Assembly (NCBI RefSeq): GCF_026210795.1
Contig: NC_089439.1
Location: forward strand, 2,232,001-2,296,000
Source of the DNA: Rhizophagus irregularis
Lineage: Eukaryota; Glomeromycota; Glomeromycetes; Glomerales; Glomeraceae
DNA length: 64,000 nt
Reading direction: 5' to 3'
The notes below the pieces were generated by a model. It was not told where the DNA came from. It did no database searches and saw nothing but the letters and a program-made list of their open reading frames with translations. Shown here in pieces: positions 1 through 10,829 of this stretch; positions within the stretch are counted from its first letter, which is position 1; each line of letters opens with the position of its first letter. The position numbers were made by a program, and so were the translations under genes.

Positions 1-262
1 ATTGCACTTATATAGAATGATCTTTCTTGCTTAAAAATTATGGGATAAAATTTTTAGCAAATCATGTGAAAACTGAATAATTTTTTTGTTAGCCAAAAAT
101 GATCAACAACCGGATGACAAATTTTAATATTATGTAAATAAACAATTTGTTTGTATTACTTATTTAAATGTAGATACATTTTTTTTTTATTTTGAACCAA
201 AAAATAAACAATAATCAAATGGTAAATTTTCATTATCGTCATCATTACATTATCGTTATAAT
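1..262. repeat. Decayed AT-rich repeat, no gene
   Basis: Holds diverged copies of a short phrase of the form AAAATGATCAACAATCGGATGATAAA, seen again near 1021, 1225 and 1320. No ORF, splice pattern or RNA gene is recognisable. Confidence 0.4.
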
Positions 263-977
263 TAAAGTTGCCTGCCGAAATTAGGGAGTTTCGGCATGTC
301 AAAATTGTCAAAACTATTTTAACATGTCAAAATTGTCGAAACCTAAAAATATTACATTTCACGTAATAACTCGGCGTCCAATGATCGTAGAAAGATGCAC
401 CATAGCTCGTTGGAATCGTCTCATAACTACGAGTCGAATGGTGGTTAAATCATCTTTCTACGATCACTGGATGCCGAGATATTAAGCGAAACGTCAAAAA
501 TCGGCATTTTGTATTTTGCGATACTGCGCCATTTGACGTTTCGTCTATTATCTCGGCATCCAATGATCGTAGAAAGATGATTTAACCACCATTCGACTCG
601 TCGTTATGAGACGATTCCAACGAGCTATGGTGCATCTTTCTACGATCATTGGATGCTGAGTTATTAAGTGAAACGTCAAATGGCGCAGTATCACAAAATA
701 CAAAATGCTGATTTTTGACGTTTCGCTCAATATCTCGGCATCCAGTGATCGTAGAAAGACGATCTAACCACCATTCGACTCGTCATTATGAGACGATTCC
801 AACGAGCTATGGTGCATCTTTCTATGATCATTGGATGCCGAGTTATTACGTGAAACGTAATATTTTTAGGTTTCGACAATTTTGACATGTCGAAACTATT
901 TCGGCATTTTGGCATTTCTACAGGTTTTAGTTTCAACATTTCGACAATAGCCTGTAGAGTTTTGGCAGGCAACTTTA
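263..977. mobile_element. 711-bp fold-back MITE with TA target duplication
   Basis: The element at 265-975 starts AAGTTGCCTGCC and ends GGCAGGCAACTT, flanked by TA on both sides (263-264 and 976-977). Behind the tips the two ends stay similar for about 100 bp. Inside, a roughly 110-bp unit that begins with ATCCAATGATCGTAGAAAG occurs three times: about 370-480 in one orientation, then about 551-660 and 731-845 in the opposite one. It carries no transposase; the two short minus-strand ORFs inside are products of the repeated unit. The TA duplication suggests mobilisation by a Tc1/mariner-type transposase, which is inference. The multiple nested inverted copies suggest growth by internal duplication. 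Confidence 0.85.
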
Positions 978-3560
978 GTTATAATGCTATCATGAAAATT
1001 TTTTCAGGGTAGTAATTCTAAAAATGATTAACAATCAGATAATAAAATTGTTGTTTTATTATAATGTTATCATAAAATTTTTTTTCTCAACAATTGGATG
1101 ATAAAATTAAATAAATGTTATATCAAGTAATTTTTTATTTTGAACAAAACAATAAACAACAACTAAATGGTAAAATTTCATTATCATTGTCTTATTATTA
1201 TGATATTCAGTTATCATAATTTTCCAGAACTAAAAATGATCAACAATCGGATAGTAGAATTGTTTTATTACAATATAATCGTGAAAAATTTTTTTCCAGA
1301 GCCGTAATTCCAAAAATGATATTAAATAAATGCTTTATCAAGTAATAAACAATTTTTCTGTATTGTTATTTAAAGTTAATCACATATTCTGATATATATA
1401 TTTTTTTATTTTTAAACCAAAAAATAAACAACAATCAAGATAATTAACCTTAAAATGATTAACAAGTGAAATAACTAAGCCAAAAATGATTAACAAGCAA
1501 AATAAACCGAAAATGATCATCCTTTACCAAATGAGAAAAAAATTATGTTAATAGCTAGTTAAGAGTAATTTCTCATTTTTTTTTATAGATATGTTAAATA
1601 TAATCAAAAATTTTGCAAATAAAGTGAAAGTTATGGTTTGGCTAGAAAAGCCCGGCGAGCGAAGCGAGCCAAATGAAATTGCATCATCGTAATAAATCAC
1701 ATGAATATTTAATACACAATCACATGATCTACCAGTAATTTTTCCACCAGTTAAAATTTAGAAATTCTCTTTAAATCTTAAAAACTATTTATCATAATTA
1801 TGATACTGTATGGTAGTATAAACCAACTTAATTAAAAAAAAAGTCAGAATTATTACAGTTCTAATTATACTATGACTATAGCTCCCTGCCATGTTTAATG
1901 TTAACTTGTTATAATATGCAATTTACTATAAAATAAAGCAATTTTTTTTTATTGATACAGTTGCCATATTTAGTATCAGTACACAAAAGTCACGTTACCG
2001 AAAATTTTTTGGTGGTGTTCTTGGGGTAGTTGAAATTTATGCAATATCCCGTGACTGTACGTATTAGGTAAATATGCGTTTAGTGGAGCGTAGCGAAGGA
2101 CTATTTATTGTACTATAATTTAGCCCTGCTTATTTCCTTATTTCCTTTTATGTTTGTATCACATTTTTTGTGACACTTTTGTCACATTTTTGTAGTAAAT
2201 TATTGTTACTATTGAGCATATTAACTATTAAGCGACGGTCCCTCGACGGTTTCCGTTTTCCTAGTTTATTCTTTCTCTTTCGTAATAAAAGAAAAGAACT
2301 CAAATTTTCACCTATTTTTGAATTAAAAGGTTCGTCTCATAGAAATCCACAACGTTATGATATTACTGCGTTATTATTCCAAATTTCTTTTTTTTTGACG
2401 TGTTGTGATTATATGACTTTGATTTTTCTATACAATTCTGTTTTTTATTCATTAAAAGTCTTTTTTGAATCGCTGGTTATAATTACAGTAGTGCATAATA
2501 TTGCGTAGTACAAGAACATACTATTCAATAAAAATTTACTTTTTAGTTTCTTATACGACATAGGAAACACCGTTTTTTTAATATTAGTAATTATCATTCA
2601 TTCCCCCTCGGGTAAATCCTTGGTACATTTCACTCAATCCTTGAAGCGTTTTATGGCATCTGTCATGTTCATAATAGTTTGTTATACTATGATTACTGAT
2701 ATCAAATTTATGATATCATCATTTTATAACTGATAATAAAGATTTAGAAATAAATAAATTTTATTACAAATAGATTTGTGAATGATCGGCTTTTTTAAAA
2801 AAAATTTATAATCATATTTTACAAAAAAAACTTACTTTACGTTTAAAACTAAATATGGAGTTTTTATTTAAAAAAAAATTCAATAATATGAAAAGTAAAT
2901 TCATTATTATTGATTGGTTCAATCCGAACAATATTAATAATACTTAGATAAAGAAATTGTTTAAATACATATAGAGATCTTAAGGGTTTTAAAGATATGT
3001 AGTGTTCATTTTTCATATGGACCAATTATAAATAAGGCTATCATATGGATCCTGATCCTATATATAACACCTATGGTATATTTATGCATAAACCAAGGAA
3101 CGGAGATCTGACGGAATCACAACATAATAATATTTATATGAAATAAACTTTAGAAAGCCATAATCAAATAAATAAAATTTAACCATCAATGAAATTTAAT
3201 TAAAAGAAATATAAATATATCTTTGAAGAAAATTATTCTAATATAAATTTCAATGAAAAAATCCTTGTATTTTAATGAAAAATTAAGATTTACCCCACAA
3301 TTTAAATTATATTACTGCCAAAAAAAGTATATGTTGATGTTTTTTAGAACAGTTCATACATATGTTATTATATACTCAAATAACACAATTATTAATTGCA
3401 GCCATTATCAAACTGTTATTCTACAGCCAAATAGGATCATGCTTTTTACATCATGCTGATATTTTTTTTAAGCTATAAATAAACTACTATTGCATAATTA
3501 TTATGACGTTGTTTAATCAATAGTTTATTGTATTTATAAGATGATCATTTGCGGCTGCAG
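978..3560. other. AT-rich stretch without a supported gene
   Basis: About 978-1540 continues the decayed phrase repeats. 2380-2560 is a repeat also found at about 53980-54190. 3090-3125 has a phrase reading GATCTGACGGAATCACAAC that recurs near 30706, and inverted near 6980, 33815, 41650 and 50510. 3220-3430 recurs in part near 32840-33030 and 35820-35900. The 112-codon ORF at 2170-2508 lies across one of these repeats, is low complexity and is not supported as a gene. Confidence 0.5.
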
Positions 3561-3569
3561 AATAACACA

Positions 3570-3657
3570 GTTATTTGATAGATTTGATAGGGGGGTTAGA
3601 ATATCACCGAACTGCGAAGAAGTTTGGATGATATTTTAACCCCCCTATCAAATAACT
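3570..3657. repeat. Hairpin-forming inverted repeat with C6/G6 arms
   Basis: The arms at about 3581-3607 and 3628-3656 both carry a phrase of the form TTTGATAGGGGGGTTA, followed by AATATCA. They are separated by about 20 bp. A partial duplicate of the arm tip (AGTTATTTGATAG) sits just outside the left arm. It is GC-rich against a very AT-rich background. It may be a solo MITE or a hairpin; no target duplication is clear. Confidence 0.65.
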
Positions 3658-3701
3658 AATATATATTAGTTACCTAATAACGATAACAATACTATTGTTG
3701 T

Positions 3702-3850
3702 AATCCGTTTTTTTTATTACATCTTTTTTCCGTAAAAGGCTCATATTTCCGGAATTAATAATTTTATATCACGGAATTTATCGAATTATTTACATCTTCC
3801 GTGAATGAATCTGTGAAAGGCTCATTTTTACGGAGATTTTACTTTTTTCG
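3702..3850 (+). mobile_element. Decayed copy of the ATCCGTT MITE family
   Basis: The sequence runs AATCCGTTTT, then a phrase with CCGGAATTAATAA, CACGGAATTTAT, a stretch with GTGAATGAATC, and finally TTTTTACGGAG. The same order is found in inverse orientation at 26967-27113, where the ends and a TTA duplication are intact. The right end of this copy is eroded. More diverged relatives lie at about 10057-10160 and 43610-43690. Confidence 0.6.
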
Positions 3851-3869
3851 AGTATTAAGCTCAACTCGA

Positions 3870-4640
3870 TCTAAATCAATAATAAAATGTGCAACTACAT
3901 TCAATGAAATTTGAATTAAAAAATCTGTTTCTATTTTAATAACTAATATCATTACTGTATAAGCAGAAGTAGATAATCGATTCATAATATAGGATTTATT
4001 ACTTTTTATAGCATATTAATATAATATTTACATATAATATTTTGCTGCTACACCTATAAAGTTGTATCAAGTTTATATTGTAATTATGTATATAAATTAT
4101 TTTTTCCAATAACCAAATCATTATCTTATTTTTTAAATAAAAAAAATTCAAAGAGAAATTATTTTTAAATAAATTTTTATAAAAAAAAAATTTTATTTGT
4201 ATTTTGCCTGTTGTCTGTTTTCTACACTTATGAAAAAGCACCTTGCCCTCCTCTCAAAAAAAAAAGAAAGAAAAAATACGAAAAAAAAGAAATAAAATGA
4301 AAAAAAAATTTTCGATAAAAATTTTTTTTAGTATCCGAATAATTTTTTTATAATTAATAATAATCGAAATTTCATATTAAGAAATTTTTTGGCTTAATTT
4401 TAAATCTTACAAAAAAGAGATTGAAATTTTCATACATGAATGTTTTGCATTCTTGGGATATATCTTACAATTTTTTTGTTTGCTTTTGATTGTGTTCTTT
4501 TGACAATAAAGAAAATTAGTGTGGTAAAATGGGTGAAAAAAAAATAAAGAAAGAAGGATATATCGGGGCTGTGGATTAGTTAAAAACATGACGAATATAA
4601 TGCACGATAAACGCATGTGACAAGTTACTAAGTGAACAAA
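3870..4640 (+). repeat. Repeat A, copy 1
   Basis: Long dispersed repeat whose landmark is the phrase CTTGCCCTCC followed by a poly-A/G stretch (about 4240-4270), then TTTTTCGATAAAAA, and TTTTGCATTCTTGGGATATA. Further copies are at about 8495-8960 and 36790-37270 (same strand) and 57783-58370 (opposite strand). The part before the landmark (3880-4240) is also repeated at about 36170-36810. ORFs in this repeat (for example 4407-4616 minus) shift frame between copies and are not supported. Confidence 0.7.
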
Positions 4641-4807
4641 TTTTATAAACAGTAAACAGTACTAGTGGGAAACGTTAAACTTTGTCGAAGTTCTTCTCCT
4701 TATTTATATTCTCTGAGCCATTATTATGCATACAGCATACATATTCCTCTCTAACAGCAAGTGGTTTTTTTACATTTTCTTAACTTGTCAACTTTGTGAC
4801 TGCTTAT

Positions 4808-4948
4808 ATATACTTATTAGTGTAACGTGGCGTACAGTAATTTAACCACCGAACGTCACAATATATAAAACGCGCTTTTAGTAACTTTGTTTTATTATAA
4901 AAAGGATATGTAAATTATTTCATTACTTGCAATATCTAACGTCTCATG
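4808..4948 (+). promoter_or_regulatory. Conserved upstream block, copy 1
   Basis: Ordered motifs: a phrase with GTGTAACGTGGCG, then ACAATATATAAAACGCG, TAGTAACTTTGTTT, a TATA-like TTATAAAAAGG, then TTATTTCATTACTTGC and AATATCTAACGTCTC. The same order precedes module clusters at about 11667, 27373, 39527 and 46730. It is likely the promoter and 5' leader of the type 1 gene. The promoter role is inferred from its position and conservation. Confidence 0.5.
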
Positions 4949-5312
4949 GTCGATATAAATATAAATATCAATAAATATATATATATATATCATAAACATT
5001 CAAAAATAAATCTTGATAATAGCAAAAGAATCAGGAGAAAACCCCGAAACTCTGTTATAATTGTAAAGAAACATTTGATTGTGTTAAATTAGTTTCTAAC
5101 AAAGTAAATGAGATTGAAGAAATTGTAAAACCTTCAAAAGAAGTAATCAACAAGCTTCTAAATTTAACGCATAATTTACCCTAAAAGATGTTCCATGTGA
5201 ATTGGAATACGACCTATCGAATTTTACTTTAGAAAATCTACAAAAACTTGTTGCTATTACTACACAATTTTACAACCCTAATTCTCCCTCAAGCGAAGAT
5301 TTTTTTGAATCA
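4946..5312 (+). pseudogene. Type 1 Cys-module gene, copy 1, frameshifted
   Basis: Not a family I recognise. ATG 4946 follows the upstream block and is in frame with K-R-I-R-R-K, but a missing base in the C-run near 5042 throws off the Cys motif P-K-L-C-Y-N-C-K-E-T-F-D-C. A second missing base in the phrase before CAAGCTTC at 5149-5156 separates the helix-forming middle from the C-terminal motif E-L-E-Y-D-L-S-N-F-T-L-E-N-L-Q-K-L. A stop follows after S-S-N only in diverged form; here the frame runs on to 5486 in low-complexity residues. The second lesion is shared with the copy at 39732. Related copies are type 1 at 13225, 27590, 39732 and 46885. C-x2-C-x5-C could bind zinc, but this is a guess. 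Confidence 0.5.
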
Positions 5313-5553
5313 TCTAACTGTAAAGTGAAATACGAAACTTTACTATTCTTTCTCATTTGCATTCGAATAATCTTTGCAAAATCTCATCAAAAATTTATTT
5401 TTTTGATTTACTTTTTTTTACTTCGGTTTATTTATCATTTAAACCACTTTTTCGTTGTATTCTGGCTATTTAAACAACTTTTTTAGTTTTTTCGCTATTT
5501 TTGATTTGGATAACCAACAATTTATCGTTAGTATTATAGATAATCGTTTTACA

Positions 5554-5817
5554 ATGTCATCAAAAAATGATCACGAACAAAGAACTCCATATGTTCAAAG
5601 AATCAATTTAAGTAACATGAGATCTAGAAGTAAACCTCAAAAACTTTGTCCAGATTGTACTAAGGAAATGAACGACTGCAATAAAATAGAAAAGGTTATT
5701 GACAATTTTCATGAAAATCCCATAAAACAGAATAAAGTTAATCAATTTTCCATCTTCAATGCAAAATTTACTTTAAACAAGGAATTAGAATACATCTTTA
5801 GAAACCTACGTAATTAA
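5554..5817 (+). CDS. Type 2 Cys-module protein, copy 1 (unknown function)
   Basis: 87 codons from ATG 5554. Not a recognised family. Order: polar N-terminus (M-S-S-K-N-D-H-E-Q-R-T), basic stretch with S-R-S-K-P-Q-K, Cys motif L-C-P-D-C with one residue more than usual before N-D-C, an acidic/amphipathic middle, then F-S-I-F-N-A-K-F-T-L-N and a short tail that ends R-N-L-R-N. No signal peptide or membrane segment. I chose this start because the N-terminal peptide is the same in the copies at 13726, 35180 and 40238; the frame is open back to 5455 but upstream residues are not conserved. Lies about 240 bp behind the type 1 copy. The C-terminus looks like a frameshifted form of the type 1 C-terminus. 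It may be a real short protein or a decaying duplicate. Confidence 0.45.
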   Translation: MSSKNDHEQRTPYVQRINLSNMRSRSKPQKLCPDCTKEMNDCNKIEKVIDNFHENPIKQNKVNQFSIFNAKFTLNKELEYIFRNLRN

Positions 5818-6015
5818 ATCAAAAATATTTATCTTCTAAGTATCGTAATAATTACTGTTAATATTTACATTTATCAAGGCAAAATCGACTCTCGGACAAT
5901 TAGCAAAAATATTTTCAAATAATTTATCACAAGCACAAATTTTATGAATTAAGATATAATTAAGAAATTGGTTAAGATACTATGTAAAAATTTTACGTTA
6001 TGAAAATAAGCATGA

Positions 6016-6387
6016 ATAGATTATTTCGAAATTGTTAATGTATATCAGAAAATTCGAATCGACTCAGGTGGTAAAAGAATAAAGAAAAAGCCACCAAAAC
6101 ATTGTCAGAATTGTAAGGAAACGAACGATTGCGTTAAATTATTTTTAAATAAAACAAATAGATTAGAAGGAATCGTTGGCAATTTTCATAAAAATCCTCC
6201 TAAGAAGACCAATAAAATTTCTGTATTCCGTGCAAAATTCACTTTGAATAGCGTTCCTTGTGAATTAGAATACGATTTATCATGTTTCACATTAGAAAGT
6301 TTACAAAAATTGGCTGATTTTACAACCCAAAATTTCAACAATAAAAAGAATAGCGCTCTTTGTGAATTAGAAAATGTTTCACATTAG
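6016..6387 (+). pseudogene. Type 3 Cys-module, copy 1 (open, no ATG)
   Basis: The frame is open for 123 codons between stops without an in-frame ATG I could find. It reads a basic stretch G-G-K-R-I-K-K-K-P-P-K, the motif H-C-Q-N-C-K-E-T-N-D-C, the middle with G-N-F-H-K-N-P, then F-R-A-K-F-T-L-N-S and C-E-L-E-Y-D-L-S-C-F-T-L-E-S-L-Q-K-L-A. It then begins a second copy of that last motif (C-E-L-E at 6361), which is truncated by a deletion. Either an internal or last exon whose upstream exon is not seen, or a relic that lost its start. The sister copy at 40700-41063 is broken in the Cys part but keeps both C-terminal motifs. Confidence 0.45.
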
Positions 6388-6479
6388 AAAGTTTACAAAA
6401 ATTGGCTGATTTACAACTCAAAATTGCAACACAACAATAAAAATGATCATTCTTCTAGCAAAAAGAATTAACATATTTC

Positions 6480-7510
6480 GAATAATTAAATTTAAAAAAT
6501 GATTTTTTCCCAACCTAAACACTTTCGATATAAGAATTATAATTTTCCAATTTTAAAATTATGCTTTTATCGTTTATATTTGATTCGATTGAGTTAAGTT
6601 TCACGCGAACAAAAAATTTTCATAAATCGAAACATCATTTGTATTAAGAAATTATGTGAATTTTTTGATTAAGGGTTTAAATTAATTATAATTTACAATA
6701 AAAAAAAAGCAAGTGTGCACATATAAAAACTTACACATTGTTGTGATATATATGTTGTTTATTATTATGTTTTTTAAAATTTGCGGCGGTATAAATATTA
6801 TACTGCATATAATTATATATTGCATAGTAGATTTTTATTTATTCCCAGCAAACTAGTTAGAATAATTTTTTTTTTGAGTTCGTTTAGATTGTTTAGATTA
6901 AAAAAAAATTCCAGATTGGTTAATTTGAATGTATTCATCCAATTACTGAGTCCCTTATAGGTCATATAAATATTTGAATATTTGAAAATGTCGTGATTCC
7001 GTAGATCGGCCTTATTGCCATGATATAACTGGTCGATGCACAAATATATCATATCAATCATTATTATATTCAAAATTTAGATATGTTGCTAATAAAATTG
7101 AATAAAATTGAAATCAAATAGAATCTATTGATAGTCTTTTTGATAATTGAAGTCCATATGAAAAATGAACACTACATATCTTTAAAATCCTTATTGAAAT
7201 CTCTGACTATTTTAAATCTCAATTCTTTATCTAAGTACAGTATGATTAATATTGTTCGGATCCTGAACCAATCAAATAATAATGAATTTACTACTTAATT
7301 TTATCTTTTTAAAGTTAAAATTATTAAATCATCATGACTTACAAATTTAATTATAATTTGAATTTTTTTTAATAAAAACTGAGACGAACTTATTTTTTCA
7401 AAAAAAGAAAGTGATAGGAAACAATTACCATTTTTTTTGTAATTTTTTTTTATTTATACGAAAAGAATGAATTAAAAAAATGATGATTTCTAAATAAGGT
7501 TAATTTTATG
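6480..7510 (+). repeat. Spacer of the duplicated segment, no gene
   Basis: Near-identical over long runs to 41130-42200 (for example the stretch with GCGGCGGTATAAATATTATAC and the one with CCAGATTGGTTAATTTG). The 86-codon minus-strand ORF at 6813-7073 is not open in an independent copy and is not supported. Contains the inverted phrase GTCGTGATTCCGTAG, a relative of the repeat seen at 3097. Confidence 0.6.
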
Positions 7511-7524
7511 GATATAAGTATATT

Positions 7525-7720
7525 TATGAATTGGAATACGACCTATCGAGTTTATCTTTAGAATATCTACAAAAACTTGTTGCTATTAGCAAATCTTTCT
7601 TTTGCTGTAACTAACATTTTATCGTTAGTATTATATTTCTGGTTCAAATTTATTTTTTAGTTATTACCGCCAAAAAAAGTATATGTTAATATTTTGTGTA
7701 TATTTTTAAAGAAAATTTAT
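7525..7720 (+). pseudogene. Cys-module C-terminal fragment, copy 1
   Basis: Only the 3' part of the module remains: a run reading GAATTGGAATACGACC, then CTTTAGAATATCTACAAA, followed by the 3' flank with ATTTTATCGTTAGTATTATA. No Cys motif and no open gene. Similar fragments are at about 14490-14625 (minus), 34335-34450 and 42210-42300, each at the same place in the duplicated segment. Confidence 0.6.
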
Positions 7721-7799
7721 AATACTAATAGTAGCTAAAAATGTTAAAAAAAAGAAATACTGTATCAAACCCTCCTATTAAAGATTAAATTGATAGAAT

Positions 7800-8290
7800 A
7801 AAATTAAATATTGAATATAAAAATAAATAAAGACTTTAAGTTGCTTGCTGCTTCAGTAAAAGCTAAACGAAATAAAACAATACAAAAAGGAATGAAGTTT
7901 AACAGCGATCAAAGAAGTCTAAAAGTACTATCATTATACAAGATGATATTATTTACTCTGTGAAATAAAAATAAAAAGTTTATTGTAAAAGGTTTACAAA
8001 ATTTGTGAGAAGTAGAAAATTTTATTTAAAGCGATTGAAAAAAAAAATTGGAGGACATATAGTACATTAACAATTTCGAAATAATCTTGTCTTGCTTATT
8101 TTCATAACATAAAATTTTTATCATAGTATCTTAAATAATTTCTTATTAAATCTTAATTCATAAAATTTGTGCTTGTGATAAATTAATTATTTGAAATATT
8201 TTTGTTAATTACTCGAGAGTCGATTTTGACTTGATAATGTAAATATCGATAGTGATTGTTACGATACTTAGAAGACGGATATTTTGAATT
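7800..8290 (-). repeat. 3' flank of type 2 copy, inverted
   Basis: Reverse complement of the flank behind the type 2 copies at 5817-6040 and 13987-14170 (landmarks: TTTATCAAGGCAAAATCGAC, CACAAGCACAAATT). It makes the right arm of a large inverted repeat with 5600-6050. Confidence 0.6.
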
Positions 8291-8297
8291 AATTATG

Positions 8298-8490
8298 TAG
8301 GTTTTCTAAAAATGTGTCCTAATTCGTTGTTTAAAGTAAATTTTGCATTAAAGATAGAAAATGAATTAACCTTATTCTGCTTTATGGGATTTTCATGAAA
8401 ACTGTTAATAACCTCTTCTATTTTATCGCAGTCGTTCGTTTCCTTACAGTCTGGACAAAGTTTTTGAGGTTTACTTCTAGTTCTCAGTTA
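8298..8490 (-). pseudogene. Type 2 Cys-module, 5'-truncated
   Basis: On the minus strand it reads R-T-R-S-K-P-Q-K-L-C-P-D-C-K-E-T-N-D-C-D-K, the acidic middle, and the tail with I-F-R-K-P-T, ending in TAA. The 5' end is cut at about 8490, where repeat A begins, so the ATG and first 20 or so residues are gone. A one-base loss occurs just before R-T-R. It is clearly related to the type 2 ORFs at 5554 and 35180 but cannot be a gene. Confidence 0.65.
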
Positions 8491-8494
8491 CTTT

Positions 8495-8960
8495 GAAAAG
8501 TACCTTGCCCTCCCCCAAAAAAAAGAAAAAAAGAAGTAAAAATGAAAAAATTTTTCGATAAAAAATTTTTTTAGTATCCGAATAATTTTTTTATAATTAA
8601 TAATAATCGAACTTTCGACATATTAAGAAAAATTTTTGGCTTAATTTTAAATCTTACAAAAAAGAGGTTGAAATTTTCATACATAAATGTTTTGCATTCT
8701 TGGGATATATCTTACAATTTTTTGTTTGCGTTTGATTGTGTTCTTCTAGTAATAAAGAAAATAAGTGTGATGTGTCGTAAAATAAGTAAAAAAGAAAAAT
8801 ATTTCTACGCTTTTTACATTTACATAGGTGGATATATCGATTTAAATTGGAGCTGTATGTGGTTCTCCAAGTTTTTTTTGAATGCCGTGATACTAGTTCA
8901 AAACATGATACATATAATGCCACACGCATGTGGCGCAGTATAGAAGCATATTATTTAAAG
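8495..8960 (+). repeat. Repeat A, copy 2
   Basis: Starts with the landmark ACCTTGCCCTCCCCC at about 8502, directly abutting the truncated type 2 copy, and ends near the phrase CACACGCATGTGGCGCAG at 8919-8936. The overlapping ORFs at 8654-8929 (minus) and 8668-8943 (plus) are partly shared with the copy at 36790 only because that copy is recent; the frames break in the copy at 4240. Confidence 0.65.
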
Positions 8961-8969
8961 TTTTGTGTG

Positions 8970-10220
8970 ATAGACTTGTAGTGAATAAAGTCACAAAGTT
9001 GATTTTTTTTTAAAAAAAAACGTCCATGCGGTTAGAAATTCCGTTTTCGATTATCGTAACACTACATGTAAGATATTTTTATACACGAAAAAAATAATAA
9101 TAAATAAATTTGTTCTATTCTTGACATTTTTATTAATAACCACGTGCAGAAATTAAATCCCGTTCTAGCGTAGTGAAATGATAAAATAACACCTTTATGA
9201 TTTTAAAATAATCGTATATATAAAAAATATAATATTATATAAACATATAATTTATATAATTTATATTGAATTCGTGGCCCATACTAATTGGTGTTGATTC
9301 AGTTTATAATTACGAATTTGTACACTCCGCTAAATCAAACAAATCAACCGAATCAATAAAAATTAATAAAGTTTATGCCTCAACGAAAAAACGATGGACA
9401 GGTTTAATAACTTGGTTACCAGCCAAAGTGACAATTTTTAAAAGTAACACTTGTTTCAAATGATTTTATGGTTTGTAATTTAAAATTTTTAATTTAATAA
9501 ACATTTTGATAATATTTGATTATTTGATTCCCGAATCTAAAATCATCAATTTATTTTTTTTAATTGTTATATATATGCCGATCATTACTATATGCCCAGA
9601 TGGTTATACATTTGATCCGATGTGAAATTAGCTCGGATTCCATGAAGTCATAGTTCCGGATGATTACAAATGATTACGGTACAAATCAGATGATGATTAA
9701 TCGGACCCCAGAATCAATATACAGTAACCGCCCCCAGATTAGGTTTATTTGATGTAGATGTACGTATGGCTACACTTTCATTACTCATGCATGTTAACAA
9801 ACAATATGTACATTACAGTGATTATACACATATATTATATATTTATATTATATACATCAGTTATATTATATCACATTAGACAAAACTAGTGCACAAAATT
9901 ATTATTAATAATTAAAAGGATTAAGGGTTCTACTATTCATTACTATAATTATTTATCACCATAGTTATTTGGACCTTTGAGTTTAATTAACTAATCCATT
10001 AAAAAATAACAGATAACTGATAACCCTAATCTTAACCCTACCCAAAAATCTGATCCGTGTTTTATCTTTCCATGTTTTTCCGTGAATGTATCATTTTCAC
10101 GGAATTTTTACGGAAGACACGGAGAAATAATGGAAATATTTGGATAAAAATTTTTTATAGGGCTAACCCAAATACTAACCTTACTATAGAATAGTTACAA
10201 ATAGATTTTTCCTAATTAAA
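8970..10220 (+). repeat. Duplicated block, U1 left part
   Basis: Runs in the same order as 15290-16338 and 37300-38540. Landmarks: AAGTCACAAAGTTGA, CTTGACATTTTTATTAATAA, ATTCGTGGCCCATAC, CCCGAATCTAAAATCATC, and GGCTACACTTTCATTAC. Short ORF 9266-9463 is not conserved as a frame in the sister blocks. Two short runs of CCCTAA-like sequence near 10022 are too short to be a telomere. Confidence 0.6.
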
Positions 10221-10222
10221 AA

Positions 10223-10369
10223 TACCGTATTTTGCGGTATATAAGGTATATAAGCATCCCATTTTTGCACTTAATGCCGGCCAAGATCCTCATAATTCTG
10301 GCCAAAATGACGATAATTCCGGCCAGGGTGCTTATTTTTGTGGGTGCTTACTAACAGCAAAATACGGTA
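10223..10369. mobile_element. 143-bp MITE with TA target duplication
   Basis: Element 10225-10367, tips CCGTATTTTGC and GCAAAATACGG, flanked by TA on both sides. Inside are two more inverted phrases with GGCCA and GCATCCCA/GGGTGCTT. The sister block near 38560 lacks it: there the A-run following CCTAATTAA continues directly into GAAAACAAATCATG. This gives an empty-site comparison. Confidence 0.8.
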
Positions 10370-10478
10370 ATAAAAAAAATGAAAACAAATCATGTTTTAG
10401 TGATTTTCGTTTATCGTTTTAATTATCATAAAAAATTTCGTTTCGAAATAATTGTATGACTGTTTTAAAATGACCGGT

Positions 10479-10764
10479 ACAATTATTATTATTATCATTT
10501 AGCCACATAGGTTCATATTGAACATCCTATGTATCCATTTATTTTATGCAGACATACAATAATCCATATATGATCATACGATAATTTAAGTAAGTAGAAT
10601 AAAAAACACTTAAAATAACTTATTTATACATTAATATAAACTTTTTAAACTTTTATATAATAAATTTTTTAAAACTTTTACATATAATTTTTTTTAAAAC
10701 TAATAACTTTTTTAACTCTCAATATGAACCAAAAAAGGCTAAACGATAATATAATTATTGTATG
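10479..10764. mobile_element. Inverted-repeat element with 40-bp ends
   Basis: Left end (10479-10521) and right end (10719-10764) are inverted copies: both contain TTTAGCC and GGTTCATATTGA, with a run of ATTAT outside. The sister blocks near 26315 and 38620 go straight from the phrase ACCGGT or ACCGTACAATTATT into a (TTA)n run, so this is an insertion. The target duplication is hidden by the ATT-rich target. Confidence 0.6.
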
Positions 10765-10782
10765 TGATATACTTAACAATAC

Positions 10783-10813
10783 TAGGATAAAATGGCGCAG
10801 CCATTTTATCCTA
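10783..10813. repeat. Perfect 14-bp-arm palindrome
   Basis: TAGGATAAAATGGC, a 3-base loop GCA, then the exact inverse. It lies just behind the inverted-repeat element at 10479-10764 and may be its extruded tip or a solo hairpin. The ORF at 10792-11091 starts in it and is not supported. Confidence 0.7.
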
Positions 10814-10829
10814 TTATCAAGTGGTATAC

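Noticed and set aside
2170-2508. 112-codon ORF
   Set aside because: Phe/Leu-rich low-complexity product that spans a repeat shared with 53980-54190, where the frame is not open.
8654-8943. Overlapping 91-codon ORFs on both strands in repeat A
   Set aside because: Partly shared with 36939-37229, but the frames break in the copies at 4240 and 57783, so similarity reflects recent duplication of noncoding DNA.
10020-10045. Telomere-like CCCTAA runs (also 38491-38510, and TTAGGG near 45545)
   Set aside because: Only two to three imperfect units, inside duplicated repeat blocks; too short for a telomere or an interstitial array.
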